Shown piece after piece: positions 1 through 10,105 of a stretch of DNA of 64,000 bases (the first letter of the stretch is position 1; every line of letters starts with the position of its first letter). The notes beneath the pieces were generated by a model. That model had not been told where the DNA came from, ran no database searches, and saw nothing but the letters and a program-made list of their open reading frames with translations. The DNA is taken from contig MCFE01000291.1 of assembly GCA_002104905.1 (NCBI GenBank), positions 38,457 to 102,456 on the forward strand, given 5' to 3'. This DNA comes from Basidiobolus meristosporus CBS 931.73 (Eukaryota; Basidiobolomycota; Basidiobolomycetes; Basidiobolales; Basidiobolaceae). The translations under genes were made by a program, and so were the position numbers.

Positions 1-3000
1 AATATGATCAGATCCATAATTCTGATTATGTTGGCTGACAACTCCCACTGAATATGAGATATCTGGACGTGTTCCAAGCATGATATACATCAGACTGCCG
101 ACCATAGATTGATAAGGAAAGTCAGGGCTTTCAGATGGCACCAAGCTCTCTTGATTTGGTTGAGTTTTGACCAAGTTAAGGTTTGTCTCCATTGGGGTAG
201 CTGCTGGTTTACAGTCTTCCATTTTGTACTTCTTTAGTATATCTTGAATATACTTGGATTGACTTAGGGTAATAGTCTGGGTACTTCTGTCTATGGAGAA
301 CTTAATCCCTAAGTAGTAACTAAGTTCTCCTAGATCGGACATCTTGAACTCCTTAGATAGGCTGGATTTAGTCTCTTCCAATGTTTCTAGGTTATTGGCG
401 GCTATAATAAGATCATCCACATATAGAGCTAATAGAACTGGATTTGCTCTATCTGGCTTATAGTATATACTATAGTCAGCATTACTCCTTTTGAAACTCA
501 AAGATTCCAAATAAGAATCTATCTTGCAATTCCAGGCTCTCAGGGATTGTTTGAGACCATATAGTGACTTTTTAAGCTTGCAGACCAAATGGGGGTTATC
601 TTGGTCAACAAACCCATCAGGCTGGTCCATATACACGTCCTCATCAAGTTCTCCATTCAAAAATGCAGTTTTTACATCCATTTGATGAATAAAAAACTTA
701 TATTTGGCTGCAATAGCCAATATTAATCTGATGGAATTAAACTTGGCTACCGGTGCAAAGGTCTCAGTATAGTCAAGTCCTTTTGTTTGAGAGTATCCTT
801 TGGCTACAAGTCTTGCTTTGTATCTTTCAATTGTACCATCAGCCTTGTATTTTGTCTTGAAGACCCATCTGCATCCAATTGATTTTTGGTTGATTGGTAA
901 TTTGACTAAGTCCCAAGTTTGATTTTCCATCAGTGCCTGATATTCCTCAGTCATTGCAGATCTCCAAAACTTCATCTGAGGGCTATTTAGGGCCTCCTTT
1001 ACAGTCTGTGGCTCATCAACATGGACTGAATAGGCATAGGCTAAGTTTGTACCCTCATTGATATAGTAATTTGGGCTATTTCTTGTCTGATTGGATCTCC
1101 GGGCATTTGGTACTGGAATGATCACTTCTGGGATATTCCTGGGCACTGATTCTGGCTGAACCACGGTTGTAGAGTCCTCTGGAGTGAAAAAATTTTCATT
1201 GTTTTGCTCTGATTCAATCCTGACAATTGGTGGACTTGAGATCAGATTTTTATCATCATCTGATGTCATTTTTTGTGAAAATTTTGAATTTTCATCAAAC
1301 AACACATCCCTGGACTTGATCAGCTTCTTTGCTTTGGTATTGTAGAGTCTGTATGCCTTACTCTCATTGCAGTAGCCCAAAAATATGCATTTTACACTTT
1401 TTGGCTCAAATTTTGACTGATTTCCGGCCAGTTTTTTGGCATATGCTGTACACCCAAATATTCTTAGATGTTCTGCACTTGGTCTGTATCCATACCATGC
1501 TTCAAATGGAGTAGAATCACAAAGTATTCTGTTATAACTCCTATTTTTAAGATATACAGCAGTGGCAACTGATTCCGCCCAAAAATCATAGGATAATTTT
1601 TGATCATGGATCATAGATCTTGCCATATCAATTATTGATCTGTTAGCTTGTTCTGCTACTCCATTTTGCTGTGGGGAGTATGGTACAGTAGTCTCTTGCT
1701 TTATCCCATGAATTTTGCAGAAGTGGATGAAGAGTTTTGAGGTATATTCTCCACCATTGTCAGAGCGTATTTTCTTGATTTTTTCACCAGTTTCTCTCTC
1801 CACCATGGCTTTAAACTCCCTGAGCTTAGACAGAGCTTCTTCCTTTCTCTCCATGAAGTAGACCCATGTGTATCTTGTATAATCATCAATAAAAGTGATT
1901 AAATACTTCATCCCGCCTAAGGATAAATTTTGCATAGGTTCACACAGATCTGAGTGAATTAGATCTAATTTTTTCTTAGTTTTGATTAACCCAGAGCTCT
2001 TGAACGGTTGTCTGGCTTGTTTCCCATATATGCAGGCTTCACAGTGCTCCAAAATAGCTGGGGGATCAATTTTCACTCCAGAAATTAGCTGATCTTTGAT
2101 CATTTTACGCAAATAATCAAAATTGATGTGTCCAAATCTCCTGTGCCAAAGCATTGGTGTTTCTTCATTTAAGTTACTTATATTGGCTTCCAGATATGAT
2201 GGAATATAAGTCAACTTGTATAGGTTCTGATCTCTGATGCCCGAAGCAATATGAGCACCATTTTGATCAGTGATCCTGCATCCAGAATTGTCAAAACTGA
2301 AACTGAGTCCTTCTGCTGTGGCCTTGCTTACAGAGAGTAGGTTCTTGGCTATTTCTGGTACATAGAGTACTTCTTTAAAGGTCAGTGTATGGCTTCCTTC
2401 ACTGCTTCTAAGGTTTACTTGGATAGTTCCTTCTCCCACTGCATCAAGTGTTCTATCGTCACCCATGAAAACCTTCTTAATTGGAATTTCTTGATATTGG
2501 GTAAAAAGTTCTTTTTGGTGTGTAAAGTGTTGAGAACCTCCAGAGTCAATATACCACGTCTGAGAATCCTTGTTTGTGGTCATATTTAGTGCAGATATGA
2601 ATAGTCTATCTTCAGTTGTTGCAGCATTTCCATATTCAGGCTTCTTTTGCTGATAATCTCTCTTTTTGAAACACCGGTCTGATGTGTGTCCTTTCCTTTC
2701 ACAGTAGTTGCAAAATAGGTTGCTGTTGCCTTTGTAGGGTCTTGGGTACCTCCTTTGTTGGTTATCATTGCTTATTAAAGCATTTTCTTCTTCCTTCTTA
2801 TTGGTGCTTGATTTTCTTAATTCTTCATCCAGGAGCCTTCCATATATGTAATTTAAGGTCAAATCTTCAGTTCTGGACTCTAGGGCTGATACAAGGCCCT
2901 GAAACTCATCTGTCAGGCTATTCAGGATGGTAACTATCACATCCTCATCAGTAGTTGGTACGCCCACAGATTTCATCTCATCTACCAGCAGGGTAATTCT

Positions 3001-3414
3001 GTTAATTAGATTTTTCATTTCTTCTCCTGGCAGCATCTTTGTAGTAAAGAATTTTCTTCTCAGATACATTTTCTTGGCAGCTGAACATGACTGGTAGGTG
3101 TCTTCTAATGCCTTCCAGGCATTCTTTGCCGTTTTTGCTCTTGCGCATTGAATTAGCAATTTGTCCTTGACATTAAGGCAAATGCAGTTAAAGGCACTTT
3201 GTTCTTTCTTCTGGTACTTTAAGGCTTCCTCTCCCACGTTTTTAGCAGGGCATTCTTCTCCCATGACAATATCCCAAAGGCCTCTTTCTTGCAGCAGCAT
3301 CTTCATCTTCACCTTCCACACTTGGTAGTTAGATCCATCCAACTTTTCAGCAGAGGGAAAAATTCCAGTAATAGCAGTAGTAGACATTGCAGAGAGTGAC
3401 AGCTTGGGGCTCAT
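1..3414 (-). CDS. Copia Gag-Pol polyprotein (element 1), 3' partial
   Basis: A single fused gag-pol frame, open from the ATG at 3414 to the window edge. In order I see: a Gag N-terminus with the KLDGSNYQVW motif typical of copia Gag (UBN2/DUF4219-like); a CCHC zinc knuckle (CNYCERKGHTSDRC); the aspartic protease motif DSGGSQHF; the integrase HHCC domain (WHRRFGH, CEAC); the DDE core with HSDLCGP, SDNGGEY and NGVAEHANR; and reverse transcriptase with WVFKTKYKADG, QMDVKAAFLNG and the catalytic YVDD. RNase H is off the edge. Gag and Pol share one frame, as in plant and insect copia, so no frameshift signal is needed. A second Met nine codons downstream is an alternative start. Confidence 0.93.
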   Translation of the reverse strand, partial: MSPKLSLSAMSTTAITGIFPSAEKLDGSNYQVWKVKMKMLLQERGLWDIVMGEECPAKNVGEEALKYQKKEQSAFNCICLNVKDKLLIQCARAKTAKNAWKALEDTYQSCSAAKKMYLRRKFFTTKMLPGEEMKNLINRITLLVDEMKSVGVPTTDEDVIVTILNSLTDEFQGLVSALESRTEDLTLNYIYGRLLDEELRKSSTNKKEEENALISNDNQQRRYPRPYKGNSNLFCNYCERKGHTSDRCFKKRDYQQKKPEYGNAATTEDRLFISALNMTTNKDSQTWYIDSGGSQHFTHQKELFTQYQEIPIKKVFMGDDRTLDAVGEGTIQVNLRSSEGSHTLTFKEVLYVPEIAKNLLSVSKATAEGLSFSFDNSGCRITDQNGAHIASGIRDQNLYKLTYIPSYLEANISNLNEETPMLWHRRFGHINFDYLRKMIKDQLISGVKIDPPAILEHCEACIYGKQARQPFKSSGLIKTKKKLDLIHSDLCEPMQNLSLGGMKYLITFIDDYTRYTWVYFMERKEEALSKLREFKAMVERETGEKIKKIRSDNGGEYTSKLFIHFCKIHGIKQETTVPYSPQQNGVAEQANRSIIDMARSMIHDQKLSYDFWAESVATAVYLKNRSYNRILCDSTPFEAWYGYRPSAEHLRIFGCTAYAKKLAGNQSKFEPKSVKCIFLGYCNESKAYRLYNTKAKKLIKSRDVLFDENSKFSQKMTSDDDKNLISSPPIVRIESEQNNENFFTPEDSTTVVQPESVPRNIPEVIIPVPNARRSNQTRNSPNYYINEGTNLAYAYSVHVDEPQTVKEALNSPQMKFWRSAMTEEYQALMENQTWDLVKLPINQKSIGCRWVFKTKYKADGTIERYKARLVAKGYSQTKGLDYTETFAPVAKFNSIRLILAIAAKYKFFIHQMDVKTAFLNGELDEDVYMDQPDGFVDQDNPHLVCKLKKSLYGLKQSLRAWNCKIDSYLESLSFKRSNADYSIYYKPDRANPVLLALYVDDLIIAANNLETLEETKSSLSKEFKMSDLGELSYYLGIKFSIDRSTQTITLSQSKYIQDILKKYKMEDCKPAATPMETNLNLVKTQPNQESLVPSESPDFPYQSMVGSLMYIMLGTRPDISYSVGVVSQHNQNYGSDHI

Positions 3415-3418
3415 AACC
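3407..3418 (-). other. Primer-binding site matching initiator tRNA-Met anticodon arm
   Basis: Directly after the 5' LTR (CAACA end at 3419) the minus strand reads GGTTATGAGCCC. Its complement, GGGCTCATAACC, equals the anticodon stem-loop of eukaryotic initiator tRNA-Met as I recall it for yeast (CAU in the middle). The usual PBS pairs with the 3' CCA end of a tRNA instead. Internal, half-tRNA priming is established for Drosophila copia and yeast Ty5. The ATG inside this site is also the candidate gag start. Confidence 0.75.
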
Positions 3419-3768
3419 TGTTGTAAGAGTCTTGGAGATATTGGAAGTGACTTGGAGAATAAGTAGATTATGTGGTTTTCACTTAATGATTTATTGAATG
3501 TAAAAGTAGTATTTATACTTTTACATGGTCTTGGCATTACAAACATGTAGAATAGATTAAGGAAGGTCCCAAGAACATGTGTGCAAAGTTTGGGGCTGTT
3601 TGGACAACTTTGAGAATTTTCATGTTCTGGGTACCTGGTATTTTGGTGAAAATATTCTAAGTAAATCCCGACAAGGAATTTGGTCAGTATTCTCTAGGAT
3701 TTGAAGGTGATGATCTAAGTGACTAAGTTAGGTGAATATTTAGGTGGAAAATACGAATTTTTACAACA
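3419..3768 (-). repeat. 5' LTR of element 1
   Basis: A 350-bp LTR bounded by the inverted ends TGTTG and CAACA. Near-identical copies occur at 56779-57128 (same strand), 57393-57741 and 61335-61683 (opposite strand). Read on the minus strand, a TATA-like TATAAATACTAC lies about 130 bp before the LTR end and is the probable U3 promoter core. Confidence 0.95.
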
Positions 3769-3950
3769 CCAAAAACATGTGTGCAAAGTTTGGGGCTGTT
3801 TGAACAACTTATCAAATTTTCATGTTCTGGGTAAATATTCTGAGTAAATCCCGACAAGGAATTTGGTCAGTATTCTCTAGGATTTGAAGGTAGTGATCTA
3901 AGTGACTAAGTTAGGTGAATATTTAGGTGGAAATATGAATTTTTACAACA
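3769..3950 (-). repeat. Truncated LTR copy abutting element 1
   Basis: About 180 bp immediately outside the element 1 LTR repeats its outer half: it starts at the CCAAAAACATGTGTGCAAAG region and ends in TTTTTACAACA. It lies in the same orientation, with small differences such as a deletion around the GGTACCTGGT segment. It looks like a partial tandem LTR left by recombination or by insertion of one LTR into another. Confidence 0.8.
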
Positions 3951-4383
3951 ATGTAGACTACAATTTAAGTAACTAAGTTGGTGGAATATTTAGGTGTAAT
4001 TATAAGACATACAACTTTGTCACTTATATCATTTTCTGTGAACTTCACTACTGGTCAAATTCCTTTGTTGTTTGATTTTCCATAGTTTGGTCAAAATGTC
4101 AAGCACATAGTGCACGTAGGTTAAATACAATGCCTAATAGACACCAAAATCTGTACATGTACTTCTGCAACCTCTAAAGCATACCATACAGGCTTATTTT
4201 GCCAAGATCATGGAGAAGTATGGAGACCACTTTTTATTCCAAAGATCATCAAGTGAGAGCCACATCACCTTGTTACTTCTGTTACTTGGGATATCTCCAT
4301 GGCTGTGATATCACCATGATATTTTATTTATAGTTGTCAAGATACTGTCAATATTTGGCAGAGCTTGTAGAGTATATCAATTT
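3951..4383. repeat. Diverged LTR debris
   Basis: Short stretches still align to the copia LTR: about 3965-4000 resembles the plus-strand sequence ending GAATATTTAGGTGG, and about 4013-4115 resembles the opposite orientation (CACTTATATCATT, TGGTCAAATTCCTTTGTTG, TTGGTCAAAATGTCAAG). No coding sequence is visible. The divergence suggests older insertions than element 1. Confidence 0.5.
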
Positions 4384-5116
4384 TGTTGTAATCATTTAAC
4401 TTTCACCTAAACCACTCAAATATTCCCTAAGAAACAAAATCAAGAAAAGGCCAGCAGAGTACCATCATAATGATAGCTAAATTCCCAGTATCGCAAATAT
4501 GACAACTCTCCATATCTCAGGTACCAGCTGTTGGGCACACCAGCAGATAAATTCTCTTGAAGGAGACTATGCCAACTTGCAATCAGACCAAACTTGGCAA
4601 TCAGCTGATTACAACTTATGCCAAAAATTGCAACTAAAAGTTTAAGGACAAAACACCAGCTAAATACCAGCAAAATATCATTGGAATACCAGCTGAAAAG
4701 CAGATGAGTTGCAAGTTTGAGAGTCTTCATTAGGATTGTAATATTATACTGGGCTTATTACTAAGTTTTTGTTGTAAAAAAGTTGTAATTCCACCTAAAT
4801 ATTCACCTAACTTAGTCAATATTTAGGTGGAATTCCAAATTTTTAAAACACTACTTATAGATTAAGTTTGTAATATACATAGCTAATTCACAATTTGTGA
4901 AGGTCTGCAAGGTATCAATATGTTCAAGCTTGTCCAAATGCCCCCTAACTTGGCATACAGCTTCCTGTGACCTTACCTATAACATTCTTATGATCAGCTT
5001 TGCAAAGCCCCCCTAAAAGTGTAAATACTCTATCTTAACTAACTGAAACAACAAGTGAATGGCATGCAACTCTTCTAGTTCACCTAGTCACTTCCAATAC
5101 TCCCTGTAATCTGACA
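4384..5116 (+). repeat. Old LTR apparently interrupted by a second repeat
   Basis: The left part (about 4384-4430, TGTTGTAATCATTTAAC...CACCTAAACC) and the right part (about 4845-5116) each align with successive parts of the solo LTR at 5372-5709. About 400 bp in between has no counterpart there. The inserted part contains a 96-codon minus-strand frame with no recognisable product and, near its right edge, an inverted repeat of LTR ends. Part of the insert (about 4560-4660) resembles 56530-56630, so it may itself be a dispersed repeat. Confidence 0.5.
4787..4834. repeat. 17-bp perfect inverted repeat made of LTR-end sequence
   Basis: The arms AATTCCACCTAAATATT (4787-4803) and its exact reverse complement (4818-4834) flank a 14-bp spacer. 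Each arm corresponds to the TGTTG-side end of the copia LTR, so this is a head-to-head junction of two LTR fragments. It could fold as a hairpin. Confidence 0.85.
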
Positions 5117-5371
5117 ATGATTTTTTATTGACTAATGTTGTAAGACCATTATATTCTTAGCAATACTCTTGAAAAGAACTTAATGATAAAGCTTTACTTT
5201 TTTGGTATTATTTGAGGACTTAGAAGCTGTCTATTCATTTGGGATTGTTTAATCATCATCAGATGTTGTATGTAACTTTCTGGAAATTCCAAGCTTTTAT
5301 TGAGATCATTGCAAAGCTCAACTTGCAGGATTAATTTTATATAGTATCATGGAGTTCCTTCAGCTTCCTTA

Positions 5372-5709
5372 TGTTGTAAACATTTACTTTACACCTAAAT
5401 CACTCATACAGTGCAAGACCTTACTCACCTTAACGCAAAGTTACAAATTATTTAAGATTCAGCTTGTAAGATATTAGATTAGAATTAGTGAAAGCCTGGA
5501 AGTTATCAATATTCTGAAACTTGTCCAAAAGCCCCCAAACTTTGCACACAGCTTCCTGAGACCTTCCTTGCGGCATTCTTATTATTAGTTTTACCAAGTT
5601 CTCTGAAAGTATAAATAGTTTATTTGAACTCAGTAAAACAACAGCTGAGTATCGTGCAATTCTTCTAGTTCTCCAAATCACTTCCAATACTCCCTGAAAT
5701 CTTACAACA
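5372..5709 (+). repeat. Solo LTR with 5-bp target-site duplication
   Basis: A 338-bp unit bounded by TGTTG and CAACA, related to but clearly diverged from the element 1 LTR (shared blocks CCCAAACTTTGCACACA, AAGTATAAATA, ATCACTTCCAATA). The bases on either side, 5367-5371 and 5710-5714, are both CCTTA: a perfect 5-bp target duplication of the size made by copia integrases. No internal domain remains, so it arose by LTR-LTR recombination. Confidence 0.88.
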
Positions 5710-5714
5710 CCTTA

Positions 5715-6461
5715 ATCACTTGCCATACTTGCTACAGTCCGACGGCATGCATTCATTGATAATAGTGTTATCGGAAAGGCAAAAAATGAAAGCTGCTTCA
5801 GAAATTATAACAAGTGGGCTGGGATATTTCAAGACTCAAAACCACACTTCAAGTTTATGGTTACACGAAAGGACCAAGTAACTATATCAATATGCTTTAG
5901 TATTAGTAGTAGTATGGTGTTATAAATCAATAACCCTGTCAGCATAGGCAGAGGAGGTGAGTGATGGTATTTAGAGAGTAGCCACTACCTAGCACTAAAT
6001 CATCCAGTCCATTATTTCTGCATGTGTAGTATACTGCAATAATTCAATCACCTCCAGCAAAATATAACAGCGATCAGATCCCAACAGACCTTGTCTCCTC
6101 TGCAAACATGAATACATATCCAGGAATATATGTGGGAAAGAAGGGATACTCAGCAATAATATATAGTATTGCAACTTGAAAGCTCAATGATCATTATGTC
6201 ATACAAAGGGTGCTCTCATATTAATGTTTATCCCTTTTCCTCAGACACCTACTCATGTACATAAATACAGATCATATGAATGGGTGATGCAAGGATGTCA
6301 ATTGATACCAATGTTACGGATCATCGAAAAATAGAATATACAAAATGGGATTGAGCCCCTGCACAAAATTCTCATGTCTAATTCAATACCTTTGGAGTGA
6401 AATGGCCTGTTTCGAAATCGTCGCAAATACTGTGCTCTTCTGAATAAACATAATATCTACC
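5715..6461. other. Intergenic, no gene seen
   Basis: AT-rich spacer between the solo LTR and the MED28-like gene. I see no convincing frame, splice pattern or LTR similarity. The promoter of the downstream gene must lie at its right end. Confidence 0.5.
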
Positions 6462-7014
6462 ATGCTGGAAAAATTAAACGAACTTGACCAAGACTTCTTG
6501 AATACGTTGCAGCAAATCTCAACCGCAAGCGACCAGAATTCTACAGATCAAACGATACATTGTTCGTTGTCTAATTGTCGCCTACTCTCACGATCAACTG
6601 CTCCTAACACACTAAAAAACTTATGTAGCACTAGAAACAAGCATATCAAAGTTCATTCAACTATCTAAAGATCTAGAAACTCAGCTAACAGCACTGAAAG
6701 ATAAGGAATTTTCAGATGAAGCAGCTACCTTGGAAGAGGTAGATTGATAACAAAACTGAAATGAAATTTATATACTTACATTCTCGGCCTTCACTATTTT
6801 ATAGGAAATTAAGATCTTGAAAGAAGACATTCGTACAAAAGACCAAGTCATCGACAAGTATGTCGATCAAATCAAAGAGTGGGAGAAAGAGCTAGGTTCC
6901 CTGGAAAAACGCGATGCTGAGATAATGCTCAAAGGCAGTGAAGGCAGCTCGGACATGTCACTTACACAGACGAAATCCGAATTGAGGCCAGTAGTTGAAT
7001 TTGAAGAGTTTTGA
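6462..7014 (+). CDS. Small coiled-coil protein, MED28-like (Mediator subunit candidate)
   Basis: Model exons 6462-6561, 6629-6738 and 6805-7014; 139 aa in frame. The first donor could instead be at 6577, adding five residues. Most of the protein is predicted amphipathic helix: KFIQLSKDLETQLTALKDK, then KEDIRTKDQVIDKYVDQIKE, followed by an acidic/polar tail. The second helix resembles metazoan MED28 (a KED...RKDALVQKHLTKLRHW-type segment), where the helices pack in the Mediator head. The resemblance is short and coiled-coil-like, so another small helical subunit is possible. It would act in RNA polymerase II transcription if correct. Confidence 0.5.
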
Positions 7015-7878
7015 GCGTTAAGCTCAACATTTAGTCAACAAGTATTATGTATGCACTAGTCTTTCTGCTCATACCATCACGACTGTCACTGAATGGGAAG
7101 TCTCAACTATGAATGACGTAAATAGAACCCAGATTCTACTACAAGTCGAGATGCGAATTAGCAGCACTTCAGATGATTGGCGAGTGCATGAAACCAATAT
7201 TTACGACCAATAAATCCACTGGGCACGTAGAGTAACTTCTAATTTCCAGCTTTTGTCAGTTGAAATCCCTAAAATATGCCGTGGTGAATGCTAGCAATAT
7301 ATGCTAATGCATGTAATGACTGATCTTTCAAGAGAGGCCAAGTGACCAACCACGTTCTACCAGACAGCTCTTGGTGAGCCCCGAATGTGATTTTTATGAT
7401 ATTCCACATTTCCTGGGATCAGGCTGAATTAACGAAGGGAATATACTTGATTTATCTCTGAACAAGGCTAATTTAATTGTCGCGTTGGATGTCGATCCAA
7501 AAGCTGTATATGACCCAAGCCGTGATATATTTAATCATGCCAATTGCCTGTCCCTCTTATTTACAGACAGCCTGAAGCTTGACACGTGTTGGCCACTTGG
7601 AAGTACTTCTCCGCTTGCAGCGTACTATTTATCAACCTTTACAGTACAGCTACTTATTTTAGATAGTTATTTGTTGCTCCATACTTGAAACACTCCAACC
7701 ATAACTCCGCCGCTCTATTGCTCTTGAAGTTGTCACTGGAAATATCTTCAAGGCTAAGGTAGGGTCCTATTGTCGTTTGTTTCCTTACTCCTCATCCTTA
7801 CTAATCGCTGCCTTAGCCAAAGTAACATCAGGCTTTTGTCAAGTAATTACAAGCCTTGATACTAATAATAAATACAAT
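7015..7878. other. Intergenic, no gene seen
   Basis: Short open frames exist (for example 7485-7688) but none has a recognisable domain or plausible splice partners. The right end must hold the LIS1 promoter and 5' UTR. Confidence 0.45.
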
Positions 7879-9572
7879 ATGGCCTCTTTATTAACTAATC
7901 GCCAAAGAGAAGAATTGTACGTAGCCAACTTGATACCTCGCTTGGATATGGAAAATGTAAACTAATATTCAACAAGACAACGGGCTATTCTAGATTTTTT
8001 GCATGTAAATGGCTATACAGATTCCTACGAAACACTAAAACGTGAAAGTCATAATGAGGAGTTCAATCCGGACCCAATGCAGAAATATACTGGATTATTG
8101 GAAAAAAAGTGGACTTCGGTTATTAGATTACAAAAAAAGGTAACCAGACGCTGGACCATTGCTGTTTCCATTGGTATCTTAAACTCAACCTTCGGAACAC
8201 ACTGTTAACGTGATTTTGTATAAAACAATAGATCATGGACTTAGAAAAGCAGATGTCACAGATTAAAGAGGAATTAAGCTCTGCACCTATTCGTAAGGCC
8301 GCCAACTCCGTCGATTGGATTCCTAAAGCGCCAGAAAAATATAATCTAACTGGACATCGCAACCCCATCACTCGAATCGCTTTTCATCCCGTCTTTTCGA
8401 TCGTGGGCTCTGCGTCAGAGGATACTACCATTAAAATCTGGGATTACGAAACTGGCGAATTTGAGCGTACTCTGAAAGGCCATACTAAGGCTGTAACGGA
8501 TATCGTTTTTGATGTCAAAGGCAACTACCTTGGTAAGCATAGACCACGCCAGCATTCGCAGCTACAAGGCCTTAAATTCAACTAAAACTCCATGTTGCAG
8601 TTTCTTGCTCCGCCGATTTAACCATTAAAGTATGGGATCTGACTAATGACTACAAATGCATCAAAACCCTGTTTGGACACGACCACAGTATCTCCTCCGT
8701 TGTTTTCTTCCCTGCTGGAGATAAGATTGTTTCAGCCTCAAGAGACAAAACCATTCGTATATGGGATTTCGCATCTGGGTATGCTCACTTAAATGCCAGA
8801 TGTTTACTGAGCTTTCTTCTGAGAAATACCCGATAGATACTGCGTCAAAACCCTCACTGGACATACCGAATGGGTGCGGAGTATCTCCATTTCCGAAGAC
8901 AACCTACTTTTTGTATCAGCTTCTAACGACCAAGTAAGTGGTGGCTTAGCTTTTGCTACATATAGTTCACACCTCATATGTCGACATGTTTTAGAGTGTG
9001 AAGGTTTGGGATGTTGAGACCGGGGAGTGTAAGCTGGATCTGAGAGGCCATGAACACGTTGTTGAATGCGCCATCTTCGCCCCCGTCCTATCATATCCTT
9101 ACATTAGAGAACTGGTCGGGATAAATGTAAGGTCGCCCGCTCATACCCGTCGTGTATTCACTTACAAACTTGTCGGTTTTTAGGGAAATTCCAAAGATCA
9201 ACCGATACCTGGGCAATTCATCGCGTCAGGATCCAGGGATAAAACTATTAAATTATGGGACGCCACAGGACAATGTATTCGTACTTTTGTAAGTGTCCCA
9301 ACATTCATTGAGTTGTTGCAATATCTCATGATCTTCTCCAGGTTGGGCATGATAACTGGGTTCGCGGCTTGGTATTCCACCCTAGTGGCAAATTCCTGCT
9401 AAGCGCCTCTGACGACAAAACCATCAAAATATGGGAAATCAAAACTGGTCGCTGCATGAAGACTTTCGAGGCACACAGTCATTTCGTAACATGTATAGCC
9501 TTTAATATGTCGAGCCCAGTGGTTGCTACTGGAAGCGTTGACCAGATCTTAAAAATATGGGAGTGTTGCTAA
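7879..9572 (+). CDS. PAC1: LIS1/nudF/PAC1, dynein regulator (LisH + WD40)
   Basis: Exons 7879-7916, 7977-8139, 8232-8532, 8601-8778, 8837-8933, 8995-9126, 9184-9288, 9342-9572; 414 aa, the usual LIS1 length (about 410). Residues 1-40 are the LisH dimerisation motif ([19 protein letters not shown]), followed by the hallmark [16 protein letters not shown] and a coiled coil. Seven WD40 repeats follow, with GH...WD pairs such as [15 protein letters not shown] and [11 protein letters not shown]1 binds the cytoplasmic dynein motor domain and, with NudE, promotes dynein loading at microtubule plus ends; in filamentous fungi this drives nuclear migration. A variable insert after LSYPYI sits where human LIS1 also has a loop. 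Dynactin p50, in the same pathway, lies 25 kb away. Confidence 0.96.
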
Positions 9573-10105
9573 ATGGAGAACCGTTCACAATGTACGATAT
9601 ACGATACTCCTTTGTGAGGTTCTAATGGTTTTACGTTCTAGCTGCCATGGCAATTTGCTGGTCAGCTCTTCTCAGACGCTTTATTCCCTGAGCAAATGAT
9701 ATACAGAGTATTCCCTGGTCAAACATCTTCAACAATGCCTTATGGGCGAATGATGGTGTTTTTATCTTTATTTGCATACTGTTTACGCATCGATCTCTAT
9801 TTTTTTCGTATTCTTAGCTGCTCACATATATACCCGCTATATCACAATACTCTTTTGTATTACCCTATCTTTTAATGAATTCAAACTAATTATCCTAGCA
9901 ATAGGAGTTGAAAACCGAATACCTGTAAGAAACACAAGATATCTAAAGACTAACACTTTAATTTATGGAATATTTAGTGACTATATGGATAATTTGCTGA
10001 TACATGGCATCAAATAACTAGCAGGGCAAACACGATGCAAGCATATTGACTTTCAAAATCCAATCACACAATAAGATTAAGTAGTAAAGTATCCAGATGG
10101 CCGTC
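9573..10105. other. Intergenic between convergent genes
   Basis: Space between the stop of LIS1 and the stop of AMSH, which converge. It should contain both 3' UTRs. No supported coding sequence. Confidence 0.5.

Larger units (their letters stand above)
1..3768 (-). mobile_element. Ty1/copia LTR retrotransposon (element 1), 3' end beyond window
   Basis: A copia-type element read on the minus strand. Its 5' LTR lies at 3419-3768, followed by a primer-binding site and one long open gag-pol frame that runs to base 1. The order protease, integrase, reverse transcriptase identifies the Ty1/copia group. The RNase H end, polypurine tract and 3' LTR would lie left of the window. Of the three gag-pol copies here it is the best preserved, with canonical protease, integrase and RT motifs and no stop over 1138 codons. 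It may be young or active, but LTR-LTR identity cannot be judged because one LTR is missing. Confidence 0.95.
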
